From NCBI RefSeq assembly GCF_001625085.1, contig NZ_BDAW01000011.1, positions 118,009 through 182,008 on the forward strand: a stretch of 64,000 nt of DNA, written 5' to 3'. Positions 16,328-24,154 of the stretch are shown piece after piece. Below the pieces are notes generated by a model. The model worked only from the letters and a program-made list of their open reading frames with translations, did not search any database and had not been told where the DNA came from. The position numbers and the translations under genes were made by a program. How positions within the stretch are numbered: the first letter of the stretch is position 1; each line of letters opens with the position of its first letter. Origin of the DNA: Nocardia acidivorans NBRC 108247 (GTDB taxonomy: Bacteria > Actinomycetota > Actinomycetes > Mycobacteriales > Mycobacteriaceae).

Positions 16328-16515
16328 ATAACGATCTGTCCCAGGCGAAATGGTTCAAGTCCAGCAAATCACCGAATGCCTCCGAATGCGTCGAGATCGC
16401 ATTCGTCGACAGCTTTGTCGGCGTCCGTGATTCGAAGGATCCGAGCGGTCCGGCGCTGGTCTTCTCCGCCGATCAATGGGATTCGTTCCTCGCCAGCGGG
16501 GTCTGGGAGCGCTGA
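16324..16515 (+). CDS. DUF397 protein
   Basis: A 63-residue DUF397 protein with the full family pattern: WFKSSKSPNASECVEIAF, then VGVRDSKDPSGPALVFSADQ and WDSFL. It starts with GTG overlapping the upstream stop, so it is translationally coupled to the XRE/DUF5753 gene and almost certainly works with that regulator. A hairpin just after the stop (16522-16553) probably ends the transcript. Confidence 0.92.
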   Translation: MNNDLSQAKWFKSSKSPNASECVEIAFVDSFVGVRDSKDPSGPALVFSADQWDSFLASGVWER

Positions 16516-16521
16516 GCAGCC

Positions 16522-16553
16522 AACTGGAGTCGCCTAATTGGGCGGCTCCAGTT
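16522..16553. terminator. Bidirectional hairpin terminator
   Basis: Arms AACTGGAGTCGCC and GGCGGCTCCAGTT pair over 13 positions with one G-T wobble and enclose TAATTG. It lies just after the DUF397 stop and overlaps the end of the convergent lipoprotein gene (stop at 16534-16536), so it can serve both. There is no long T-run, as is usual in actinobacteria. Confidence 0.6.
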
Positions 16554-17175
16554 TGACCGCCCCTTCCGGAATAGCCGGGATCGACTGCACGGTAACCGTT
16601 TTGGAGTTCGGGTCGGGGAGGCGCAGACGCCAGTCCTCGGCGGACCATTCGACCGTTTGGAGGGTGGCGGCGATGCTGGCGTCGGGATAGGTGGTGTAGA
16701 TGGTTATGTCGGTGCGGATGGGGTCGTAGGTGGCCATTCTGTAGCCGGAGATGCGGGGGGCTACCGCGGGGTCGGCGGGGGCGGTGACCGAGATCTGGGC
16801 TCGGGACAGCACCCAGGAGTCCTTGGCGGGGCCGGGCATGAGGGATTGGGAGGCCACGTCGGGCCAGGCGCTGTCGGGGGCCAGGGAGAGGCGGACCGTG
16901 TGGTTGATGGCGGCCAGGGCCGCGCCCTGGGGAGTGTGCGAGTAGCCCGAGGCGGTGGTGCCGATCTTGGTGGGGCCGTCGTGCGCGCCGATGGGTAATT
17001 GGACGCCCTGGAAAGGTTCCCAGTGCACGTCGGCGGGGGCGTGCGCGGGATCGGGCGGGGCGAGGCTGGTGGTGGTGACGCCGGTGCCGCCGATATCGGC
17101 GCAGGCGGTGAGAGTCAGGGTGGCGGTGAGTGAGAGCGCCAGGGTTAGCGCGAAGGATGCTGGCCGAGCACGCAT
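16534..17175 (-). CDS. Lipoprotein, unknown function, next to the secretion-like cluster
   Basis: A 213-residue lipoprotein. The signal peptide ends in the lipobox LTAC (ALSLTATLTLTACADIGG), so it should be anchored on the outer face of the membrane. The mature part has VHWEPFQGVQLPIGAHDGP, KIGTTASGYSHTPQGAALAA and DITIYTTYPD. From memory this resembles a family found beside actinobacterial conjugation- or secretion-like gene sets, but I cannot confirm that. It is divergent from the six-gene operon starting at 17484. GGAAGGAA precedes the ATG. It may be an accessory part of that system. Confidence 0.75.
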   Translation of the reverse strand: MRARPASFALTLALSLTATLTLTACADIGGTGVTTTSLAPPDPAHAPADVHWEPFQGVQLPIGAHDGPTKIGTTASGYSHTPQGAALAAINHTVRLSLAPDSAWPDVASQSLMPGPAKDSWVLSRAQISVTAPADPAVAPRISGYRMATYDPIRTDITIYTTYPDASIAATLQTVEWSAEDWRLRLPDPNSKTVTVQSIPAIPEGAVKLEPPN

Positions 17176-17483
17176 GGGAATTCCTTCCGGGAACCGGCGG
17201 GCGGGTGAGAAATACTGCGGCGCACGGTTCTTGCGGTGAGCGGATGCGATCGTACGATGCGGAATCGCGTACGCAGAAGAATTCGTTCCGACTAACCCGT
17301 ATCCAGTTGTGAGGAGCGCGGTTCCGGGTAGGATCGATCCGGAAACATGATCATCGCACGGTGGTGGGGTTCAGTCATGGGTCAGCTGCGGTGGATTCGA
17401 CACCAGGCGCGAATAGCGCTGGTCGGCAGGGGGTTTCGGGCGGGTCAGCCCGCGCTCGACCGTTCTGGTAAGGGGAATGGGTA
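17176..17483. promoter_or_regulatory. Divergent promoter region with candidate -35/-10 for the 17484 operon
   Basis: This 308-bp gap holds no convincing gene. On the plus strand TTGTGA (17307-17312) and TAGGAT (17329-17334) are 16 bp apart and would give a 5' leader of about 140 nt before the ATG at 17484. The leader shows no obvious riboswitch. The assignment rests on the two hexamers only. Confidence 0.35.
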
Positions 17484-18611
17484 ATGAATTCCAAACGAAC
17501 TTCACTCGCATTATCGGTTTTGCCGATAATGCTCGTCGCCGGTCAGGGCATCGCCGGAGCCGCGCCCGGCCAGCCGGGGCTCGCGGTTCCCGGGGAGGGT
17601 CAACCGGGGTTGAGCACCTCGCCCCAGCAGCCGCCCGCGAATACCGCACCCAGCCCGGCGGACTGGATTCCGGACCCGCCCATCGCCCCGCCCAGCCGGC
17701 CGCGCCCGCAACAGCAGACCAAGCCGGATACGAATACGCTGGTCCAGCCGAAACCGCAGACCGTGCAGCCGGATACGACCGAGCCGGAACCGGAAGCGGT
17801 ACAGCCGCAGAATCCGAATCAGGAAGTGATGCCGAGTGACCCGCACAAGTTGCGGGTGGGCACCAGTTCGGTTCAGCTGCCCGACTTCATCGATACGAAG
17901 TCCCGCGACAAGGCCCAGGCATACCTGGACATGGCGGAGTGGCAGATCGCTGCTGCGTACGACGGCATGGGCTACTCGCGCGAAGAATCCGACCGCCGGG
18001 CCGCGTCAAGCACGGTAGGTGCGTTGGTCGGTGGTGGTGTAGGAACGGTTGCGCCTGCGGTCCTTCTACCTTCTGGCTGCATCACTGGAGCAGTGGTTGG
18101 CGCTATTGCTGGTGGTGTAATCGGCGGACTACCGACTGCGGGTGTTGGTGCCCCGGCAGGCGCAATTATCGGTGGCGGTACTGGGTGTCTAGTCGGCCTT
18201 GCGGTCGGCGCGGCTGTCAGCGCCCCTGCGTGGGCTATCGGTGCCACGCTGGGAGCTCTAGGTGCCGGTGCGCTCAGTGGCGGTGACGCCACCAAACCAC
18301 CGCCAGCCGATCCGGCGACGATCGATCAGCCTGTGGCGGCACCGGTTTCAGCCCCCGCCCCGGTCTCCCCCATCGTCCCCGCCGTGGCTCCCGTCCCAGC
18401 GGCCCAACCCGTCTACGACGCCGTAGCCCCCGTGGCCCAGCAGGTAGCCCCGGTCGTGGAGCAGGTCACCACCCAGGTCACGCAGACCGTCGATCAGGCG
18501 GTGCAGACCGTCGAAACCACCGTCGACTCCCTGCGCTCCGCCGTCGCCCAGATGCCGCCTCTGACGCCCGAAACCTTCCTGGCCGCGCTAGCGCCCGCGC
18601 CAGGTGCCTGA
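17484..18611 (+). CDS. Secreted Pro-rich protein with glycine-zipper-like hydrophobic core
   Basis: A 375-residue protein, first of a six-gene operon. It has a signal peptide (LALSVLPIMLVAGQGIAGAA) and a Pro/Gln-rich stretch to about residue 115. A short conserved-looking part follows (LRVGTSSVQLPDFIDTKSRD, AYLDMAEWQIAAAYDGMGYS). Residues about 180-265 are Gly/Ala-rich and hydrophobic (GALVGGGVGTVAP, VVGAIAGGVIGGLPTAGVG), like glycine-zipper membrane or pore segments. The C-terminus is a Pro/Val/Ala tail. It overlaps the next gene by 8 bp. It could be an exported or membrane-inserted subunit of a secretion-like system. No known family is assigned. Confidence 0.7.
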   Translation: MNSKRTSLALSVLPIMLVAGQGIAGAAPGQPGLAVPGEGQPGLSTSPQQPPANTAPSPADWIPDPPIAPPSRPRPQQQTKPDTNTLVQPKPQTVQPDTTEPEPEAVQPQNPNQEVMPSDPHKLRVGTSSVQLPDFIDTKSRDKAQAYLDMAEWQIAAAYDGMGYSREESDRRAASSTVGALVGGGVGTVAPAVLLPSGCITGAVVGAIAGGVIGGLPTAGVGAPAGAIIGGGTGCLVGLAVGAAVSAPAWAIGATLGALGAGALSGGDATKPPPADPATIDQPVAAPVSAPAPVSPIVPAVAPVPAAQPVYDAVAPVAQQVAPVVEQVTTQVTQTVDQAVQTVETTVDSLRSAVAQMPPLTPETFLAALAPAPGA

Positions 18612-19431
18612 CGAGAAAGCATTGGGAGACGCCGTGATCGAACAGGACGACCACCGCACGGCGCCGCGACCACCATTACCCGCGTTACCGCCGACCGCTC
18701 CGAAACCTCGTTCCGCCGCCCAGGGCGGTCCGGCCTGGGCGCAGTGGCTCGATGATGCCGCGACCGTACCCGAGGAGGTGAGCGCGCAGGCGCGCGTCTC
18801 ACTCGCCAAGGGCCCGGACGATATTCCCGAAGACCCCATGGCCCACCTCATGGCCGCCGCCCGGGAACGCGCGGAGCAGACCCGGCGGCGACGTCGGGTA
18901 CGCACCCGGATGACCGTGGTCGCGGCGGCCGTCGCCTCGCTCGCCGTCATCGCGGTGGCAATGCTGGCGATCCTCACCCCGACCTCAGATACCAGCGCGA
19001 CCCCGGCCACGGCATCGCTTGTCCCGGCGACGAATCCGCCCGCGCAGCCGGTCCAGCCCTCCTGGTGCCAGACCACCAGCACCGCCGATCACGTGAGCGG
19101 CGCCAGCGCGGGCGATACCAGCTCCGGCCCGGGTGTCATCCTGCGCCTGGAGTACGCCTGGTACGTGCTGCGCGATGCCTCGGTGGTCCGGAGTCTGCTC
19201 ACCCCGGACGCGCAGGCCGCCCCGGAACAGGCCACCCGCGACGCCATTTCGGCGGTGATGGCCGGAACCCAGCACTGTGTGAGCATCACCCGGCTCACCA
19301 CCGATCACTGGGATGTCACCGTCAATGAACTCCGCCCGGACGGCTCGCAATCGTCCTGGCAGCAGATTTTCACCACCGTCACGCGCGACAACCAGGTGTT
19401 GATCAGTTCGATCATCGCCGGCGGCAGGTGA
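18604..19431 (+). CDS. Single-pass membrane protein with conserved C-terminal domain (paralogue of 22645-23481)
   Basis: A 275-residue protein with a cytosolic N-terminal part of about 100 residues (Pro-rich, then RERAEQTRRRRRVRTR). One transmembrane helix follows (VVAAAVASLAVIAVAMLAIL), then an external domain from about residue 150. That domain has a Cys pair (WCQTTST, HCVSITR) and the pattern SGPGVILRLEYAWYV, LLTPDAQA, then VTRDNQVLISSIIAG. The same pattern occurs in the gene at 22645. The start overlaps the previous stop and the next gene follows after 3 bp, so the genes are tightly coupled. The domain may be NTF2-like, but this is a guess from its length and layout. Confidence 0.72.
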   Translation: MPDEKALGDAVIEQDDHRTAPRPPLPALPPTAPKPRSAAQGGPAWAQWLDDAATVPEEVSAQARVSLAKGPDDIPEDPMAHLMAAARERAEQTRRRRRVRTRMTVVAAAVASLAVIAVAMLAILTPTSDTSATPATASLVPATNPPAQPVQPSWCQTTSTADHVSGASAGDTSSGPGVILRLEYAWYVLRDASVVRSLLTPDAQAAPEQATRDAISAVMAGTQHCVSITRLTTDHWDVTVNELRPDGSQSSWQQIFTTVTRDNQVLISSIIAGGR

Positions 19432-19434
19432 GCG

Positions 19435-20292
19435 ATGGTCGATGTCCATGACCTGATCCGCCGCGCCACCGAACCCGAGGCCGAACCCGCGCCGCGCACC
19501 CCGATCGGTAAGCCCACCGATCCGGTGCCGCTGCGCGGCGGACAGGGGCGGCTGGTGCGTGCCGCGGTGCCCTCGGTGCTGGTGCTGGGCGGATCCGGGT
19601 CGTCCGGATCATCGACCACCGCATTGGGATTGGCCGCGGCCGCCGCCATCGACAGTGAGGGCGAGGTATGGCCGGTCGCGGTCGACGCCACCCTCGGCGG
19701 CGGGGATCTGGCGCGACGCGGCTGCGATACCGCGCAGCCGGTGAGCACCATTCAAACCTGGCTGGTGTCGGCGCATCCCGAACTGCCGTCCAGCGTCGGC
19801 GCGTGCGCGGGGCAGGCCAGTACGGGCGTGCGGGTGCTGTCCCGCGGCCCGGAGGCGCTGCCGCGACGGGAAACGCTGGTCTCGGTGGCGCGGCATCTCG
19901 AAACCGCCGGGCTGCTGGCCATATTCGACGCGGGCGCACCGGTGACCTCCCGGCTGGCCGCTCCCCTGCTCGCCGATCCGCGGGTCGGGTTGGTGATCAC
20001 CGTGGCCGCGCGACCCGATGCCATCAACCGGCTGCAACCCGCGCTCGAATGGCTGGACGAGAACTACAGCGAATTCGTCGTCGGCGACGCGGTGATCGTG
20101 CTGACCGAGCAGACGCCGGGCTCGGGCACGGCCATCCTCGCGCATGTGCGGGCGCACCTCGGCGAATGGGTGCGCGCGGTGCAGTTGGTGCCCTTCGATA
20201 TTCACCTCGCCAGCGGCGGACTCATCTCCTGGCATCGACTGGCCGCCGAAACGCGCGATGCGTACCTGGCGCTGCTGGGGGCGGTGCGATGA
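19435..20292 (+). CDS. MinD/ParA-like P-loop protein lacking the Walker A lysine
   Basis: A 285-residue protein with the MinD/ParA layout: SVLVLGGSGSSGSSTTALGL in place of the P-loop, VAVDATLGGGDLARR like the A-prime motif, and LLAIFDAGAPVTSR at the Walker B position. In active relatives the P-loop contains GKT or GKS; here Ser takes the Lys position, so ATP hydrolysis is doubtful. The protein may bind nucleotide weakly or act as a structural partner. It lies between a membrane protein gene (3-bp gap) and a second deviant P-loop gene (4-bp overlap), so it is probably part of one complex. Confidence 0.75.
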   Translation: MVDVHDLIRRATEPEAEPAPRTPIGKPTDPVPLRGGQGRLVRAAVPSVLVLGGSGSSGSSTTALGLAAAAAIDSEGEVWPVAVDATLGGGDLARRGCDTAQPVSTIQTWLVSAHPELPSSVGACAGQASTGVRVLSRGPEALPRRETLVSVARHLETAGLLAIFDAGAPVTSRLAAPLLADPRVGLVITVAARPDAINRLQPALEWLDENYSEFVVGDAVIVLTEQTPGSGTAILAHVRAHLGEWVRAVQLVPFDIHLASGGLISWHRLAAETRDAYLALLGAVR

Positions 20293-20918
20293 CCATGGTC
20301 AGCCTGCCCCCGGTGCCCATGTGGCAACGCGCCGTACCGAATCGGCCCGCCCGCCCGCCGCTGCTGTGGCTGGTCGGCGTGCACGGCGGTGCGGGGGTGA
20401 GCAGTCTGGCCGCCAGTATGAGCTGGGCCGGGGACGCCGGACAGCGCTGGCCCGCGCGCATCGGCATCGGCGCGGATATGGACTCACCGCTGGTGGTGCT
20501 GGTGGCGCGCACGCATATGCGCGGGATGAACACGCTGCACCGCGCGCTGATCTCGCATGAACAGCACGCCACGCCCGCCGGGAGCGAAGTCGTCGGGATC
20601 ATCACCGTCGCCGATTCCGCACGCCCACTGCCCAATCCGGTCATCGAACGCCGCGACGACGCCGAGGACCTCGCGCGCGAGCTCGGCGCGCAGGTCTGGC
20701 GACTGGGCTGGCTGGAGCAGTGGCGGGCGCTCGAACCTCATGAAATGGCCGCGTGGAATCCGACCGTCACCGTCTCACCGGTGGATGAGGGCGATCCCAC
20801 GCGCACACCGCCACAACCGGTTCGGCATCTCGCCGAGCAGATCCTCACCACGGCCCGCGCGGCCGGGGCGCGGATCACCGCAGGCGCGCAACCAGGCGCG
20901 AAGACCGCGAGTCCATGA
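20289..20918 (+). CDS. Second P-loop-like protein lacking the Walker A lysine
   Basis: A 209-residue protein starting ATGACCATG, with the ATG overlapping the upstream stop. The segment LLWLVGVHGGAGVSSLAASM occupies the P-loop position, but the catalytic Lys is Val, and the N-terminal signature Lys of ParA-type loops is His. GIGADMDSPLVVLVARTHMR follows, like the region after a P-loop. The family resembles small actinobacterial P-loop proteins found near conjugation- or secretion-type loci. The frame opens far upstream, but that part is a shadow of the previous gene. The pair probably works together. Confidence 0.72.
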   Translation: MTMVSLPPVPMWQRAVPNRPARPPLLWLVGVHGGAGVSSLAASMSWAGDAGQRWPARIGIGADMDSPLVVLVARTHMRGMNTLHRALISHEQHATPAGSEVVGIITVADSARPLPNPVIERRDDAEDLARELGAQVWRLGWLEQWRALEPHEMAAWNPTVTVSPVDEGDPTRTPPQPVRHLAEQILTTARAAGARITAGAQPGAKTASP

Positions 20919-20935
20919 GCTGAACGAGGTGCGGC

Positions 20936-22648
20936 GTGGTCCGGAAACTGCTGCTCATCATTACCACCGCGGGGCTCTTCACCGCGGTGACCATCGGCGG
21001 GGCCGGAGCCGGTCCGCCCAATACGAATCTGGCGCTGGACAGCTGCCCGGCGCTGTTCGCGCTCGGGGTGCAGGGGACCGGGGAATCCTCGCCCGATGCC
21101 GCGGTGACCACCGATACGGGGATGCTGTCCACGGTCTTCCGGCCGATGATGTCCGAGGCGTCGGACGCCGGACTGGTGGATCGCGCGTACGTGCCGTACG
21201 AGTCGTCGTTCGGCGGGGCGGTCATCAGTGACAAGACCACCTACTCGCAATCGGTGACCAATGGGCTGGATCGCTTGCGGTCCATGGCGAAACAGGTCGC
21301 CGATCGCTGTTCGAACACCCGGATCGCGGTAGCTGGATATTCGCAGGGGGCACATGTGGCCTCGCTCTTCGCGCAGGAGGTCGCGGCGGGCAAGGGCGTC
21401 GTCCCGGCCGACAAGGTCGCGGCGGTCGCGCTGTTCGGCGATCCCACGCGCACCGCGGGAGCGGCCATGTTCCCGGGCAAGCCGGGGCAGAAGGAGCCCG
21501 ATGCCGCGCCCGGCACCAGCGGCACCGAAGTCGCGAAGCTGCCGCCGCCACCGCAATCGGATCGGCCGCCGACCGGATCCGGTATGGGGACCGCGGCCAA
21601 TATCGGCAATGTCTCGAATATCTCCTCCACCCTCACCGGCGGGACGACGACCAGCGGCGGGGTCAACTTCGGGAGTCTGAGCGGGCGGGTTGCCAGCTTC
21701 TGCGCCGACGGGGATCTGGCCTGTGACGCGCCCGACAACGCGCCGCTGCTCAAGGCGGTCGCCAATATCGCCGGGCAGGTGGAGATTTCGGGCGGCGATC
21801 CGATCGCCTCGCTCAAATCCATTGCCGAGGCACTGGCTTTCACCTCGATCAAGACCTTCACCAATGTGGTGAACAATGACATCTCCGGTAAGTCGATCAC
21901 CGATCTGTCGATCCAGCCGCAGAAGTCGCTGTCGCAGCGGATCGCCGACGCGGCCGATCCCAATACCTCGCTGAATCTGCCCGCGGCCATGCAGGCGCTG
22001 GTCAAGGTCGGCACCATTGCCTTCAATTCCGTGGTGGCCGTGGTGAAGAACGTGCTCACCGCCACCAATATCGCCGAGATCGCGGCGGCCGGACTGGCCA
22101 ATCCCATTGCGGGACTTGCCCTGCTGGGCACCAAACTGGTCGGGGCGGTGGCGGATCTGGTGCCGCCCACCACCATCAGCAATCTCACCACGCAGGCGTT
22201 CTCGGCGCTGGTGCAGAACGTCACCGACAACAAGGATCTGCTGGACGTCACCACCTGGGTGCGGTACTGGAACACCGCCGCCAAGCATGACTACACCCAT
22301 GCGCAGGGCGGCGGGTTCGGGGACAGCCCAACACAATTCGTCGGCACCTGGTTCGCGGCGCTGGCGCACGACCTGTCCTCGGTGAACAAGCCGGGAGCGG
22401 TGCCGGCCGGCGGAAGTGACAAGCCCGGCAACGGATTCGACTTCGCGCCCAGCAGCACGGTCACCACGAGCAGTATTCCCGGCGGCCAATTCCCGCTCGG
22501 CGGCGGCGATTCCGGCGGCGGGACCACCGGTGGGACCACCACCAGCGGGAGTGCGCCACTGATCGCCATCGCACCCGGCGTCTCGGTCGCACCGACCACC
22601 AGCGGGGCTCCCCTGATCCCCAACCCGCAACCTCAGGCGACGCGATGA
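20936..22648 (+). CDS. Cutinase family secreted serine esterase
   Basis: A 570-residue exported hydrolase with a signal peptide (LLLIITTAGLFTAVTIGGAGA). The cutinase domain begins CPALFALGVQGTGESSPDA. The nucleophile elbow is VAGYSQGAHVASLF. The catalytic Asp lies in FCADGDLACDAPD and the His in AAKHDYTHAQGGG, so the triad looks complete. Between elbow and Asp there is a Pro/Ser/Thr linker, and the region before the His is expanded to about 230 residues, so the protein is more than twice the usual cutinase length. A Gly/Thr/Ser-rich tail follows. In mycolate bacteria such enzymes act on lipid esters outside the cell. It starts with GTG 17 bp after the previous gene and overlaps the next. Confidence 0.9.
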   Translation: MVRKLLLIITTAGLFTAVTIGGAGAGPPNTNLALDSCPALFALGVQGTGESSPDAAVTTDTGMLSTVFRPMMSEASDAGLVDRAYVPYESSFGGAVISDKTTYSQSVTNGLDRLRSMAKQVADRCSNTRIAVAGYSQGAHVASLFAQEVAAGKGVVPADKVAAVALFGDPTRTAGAAMFPGKPGQKEPDAAPGTSGTEVAKLPPPPQSDRPPTGSGMGTAANIGNVSNISSTLTGGTTTSGGVNFGSLSGRVASFCADGDLACDAPDNAPLLKAVANIAGQVEISGGDPIASLKSIAEALAFTSIKTFTNVVNNDISGKSITDLSIQPQKSLSQRIADAADPNTSLNLPAAMQALVKVGTIAFNSVVAVVKNVLTATNIAEIAAAGLANPIAGLALLGTKLVGAVADLVPPTTISNLTTQAFSALVQNVTDNKDLLDVTTWVRYWNTAAKHDYTHAQGGGFGDSPTQFVGTWFAALAHDLSSVNKPGAVPAGGSDKPGNGFDFAPSSTVTTSSIPGGQFPLGGGDSGGGTTGGTTTSGSAPLIAIAPGVSVAPTTSGAPLIPNPQPQATR

Positions 22649-23481
22649 CCACACAGGAGCGGGAGCCGCTGACTCCCAGTCAGGACGAGGACGAGTACAC
22701 CGGCGACTGGTCGGATTGGATCGCACCGGAACCCGAGCCGGTCGCCGCGCGCCACACCGAACCCGCGTACGACTATGACGACGAGTACGACGACGACGAC
22801 TACTACGAACCCGAATTGCGGCCGCATGTCGGCGCGCGGCATCGGCGCACGGAACCGACGCGACCGCGGTCCGGGCCGCTGCGCTCGAAACCCCGGCGCG
22901 GGCCGTATCCCGCCTGGGCCGCACCACTATTGGGGGTGCTGGCCGTGGTCGCGGTCGTCGCGGCGGTGGCGGTGCAGATGGCCAAGATGACCCCCGATGA
23001 CAAGAGCGGGCCGATGCCGACCGTGGCCGCTCCCCCGCCGACGTCGGCCGTCACCAGTTCGGCGGCGCCGGTGGCCGCGGCGAATCCGGCGCTGTGCCCG
23101 AATGAGATGAGCGGCACCAGCATTCGCGGCAATGGACCCGGTAGTACCAAGTCCGGTCCGGATGTGATCTTGGCCCTACAGAACCGGTACTACGTCGAGC
23201 GCAATGGCGAACGCGTGCACGAGATGTTCGCACCCGATGCCACCGCGCCCTCGGTCGCGGACATCCAGGCGGGCATCGACAGCATTCCGGTGGGGACCAA
23301 ATACTGCGTGCAGATCATGCCGGGGCCCTTCGGCGGACAGCACATCATGGTGGTCAGCGAAACGCATCCGGACAATTCGAGCAAGGTCTGGCCGCCGCAG
23401 CTCGTTATGACCTCTACCAGCGGAGACAGGACGCTGATCGCATCGATCGTACCGTTGCAGGGCGAGACCGCGCCGCGCTGA
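22645..23481 (+). CDS. Single-pass membrane protein with conserved C-terminal domain (paralogue of 18604-19431)
   Basis: A 278-residue protein. Residues 1-90 are acidic then basic (EDEYTGDWSDWIAPEPEP, a run of D and Y residues, then RHRRTEPTRPR). A transmembrane helix follows (LLGVLAVVAVVAAVAVQMA). The external domain begins ALCPNEMSGTSIRGNGPG and continues SGPDVILALQNRYYVERNG, MFAPDA, KYCVQIMPG and SGDRTLIASIVPL. Block by block this matches the C-terminal domain of the gene at 18604, so the two are paralogues within one operon. The ATG overlaps the cutinase stop (ATGA). A terminator follows directly. Confidence 0.72.
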   Translation: MTTQEREPLTPSQDEDEYTGDWSDWIAPEPEPVAARHTEPAYDYDDEYDDDDYYEPELRPHVGARHRRTEPTRPRSGPLRSKPRRGPYPAWAAPLLGVLAVVAVVAAVAVQMAKMTPDDKSGPMPTVAAPPPTSAVTSSAAPVAAANPALCPNEMSGTSIRGNGPGSTKSGPDVILALQNRYYVERNGERVHEMFAPDATAPSVADIQAGIDSIPVGTKYCVQIMPGPFGGQHIMVVSETHPDNSSKVWPPQLVMTSTSGDRTLIASIVPLQGETAPR

Positions 23482-23483
23482 GG

Positions 23484-23505
23484 ACGGGGCGCGGCACCCC
23501 GTTTT
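23484..23505 (+). terminator. Rho-independent terminator of the six-gene operon
   Basis: The stem ACGGGG/CCCCGT encloses CGCGGCA and is followed by TTTT. It starts three bases after the TGA of the last operon gene and lies about 75 bp before the tRNA-Gly gene. Confidence 0.7.
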
Positions 23506-23580
23506 GGCGGTTCGGCGCATTGTCGGCTAATGTCTTCTCTCGCACGCCGACGGAGCCGCGAGGCCCCGGAAGACGCGCAA

Positions 23581-23653
23581 GCGGATGTAGCGCAGCTGGT
23601 AGCGCATCACCTTGCCAAGGTGAGGGTCGCGAGTTCGAATCTCGTCATCCGCT
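23581..23653 (+). tRNA. tRNA-Gly (GCC), second copy
   Basis: Identical over all 73 nt to 145-217, with acceptor arms GCGGATG/CATCCGC and anticodon GCC. Similarity also extends upstream (GAGGCCCCGG, then CAAGCGG) and a few bases downstream (CTCAA). It lies between the terminator of the secretion-like operon and a small membrane protein gene. Confidence 0.97.
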
Positions 23654-23759
23654 CAACGGACTCGATGTCCCCCTCCCCCTACCGCCACGTAAACTCCTGG
23701 CGCGCAAGGGATTCAGCCAAACATTCCCGGGCATGTCGGGGTGTTTTCGAGGTAACGTC

Positions 23760-24074
23760 ATGGGGGTGACCCCCATGCTCAGCGCCTTCCACGACACTGT
23801 GCTTCATCTCAGCGACAGCTCCGTGCTCGCCCAGATCAGCAATCCCACGCCCGAGACTCCGCCGGTGGCCGACAAGCTGCTGAAGCTGGTCCGGTACTTC
23901 ACCTGGTTCGTTCTGCTCTCCGGCGTGCTGGGCATCACCTACGCGGGTGGTCGCTTCGCGTGGGAGAAGTGGTCCGGCGGCGGCCTGGCCTCGCCGAAGA
24001 TGGTGGCGGGCGCGATGATCGGCGGCATTATCGCCACCAGTGCCGGAACCATCATGAACGCGGCCATCGGCTGA
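23760..24074 (+). CDS. Small two-helix membrane protein, pilin-like
   Basis: A 104-residue protein with two hydrophobic segments: FTWFVLLSGVLGITYAGG at about residues 47-64 and MVAGAMIGGIIATSAGTIMN at about 80-99, separated by a short basic loop (WEKWSGG). This layout and size resemble VirB2/TrbC-like small subunits and other small T4SS-associated proteins of actinobacteria, but there is no decisive motif. Starts at 23760 (GAGGT upstream) and 23775 are both possible. It follows the tRNA-Gly and precedes the HTH/nuclease-like gene by about 80 bp. It may belong with the operon upstream despite the terminator and tRNA between them. Confidence 0.6.
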   Translation: MGVTPMLSAFHDTVLHLSDSSVLAQISNPTPETPPVADKLLKLVRYFTWFVLLSGVLGITYAGGRFAWEKWSGGGLASPKMVAGAMIGGIIATSAGTIMNAAIG

Positions 24075-24154
24075 TCGACCAGCCGACCTCCCGCAACCTG
24101 TCGGCCCCCGCCGCTAAGCTCGTCGAACAGACTGGCGAAACGGCAGGGGCCACT

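Noticed and set aside
20738..22927. A 729-codon open frame on the minus strand
   Set aside because: It is Arg/Gly/His-rich without family features and lies antisense to the well-supported cutinase and its neighbours. Long antisense frames are expected at this GC content.
16534..24074. A complete conjugative element or type IV secretion system
   Set aside because: No VirB4/TraG-type ATPase, relaxase, integrase or att duplication with the second tRNA-Gly can be shown inside the window. The cluster is described only as secretion-like.
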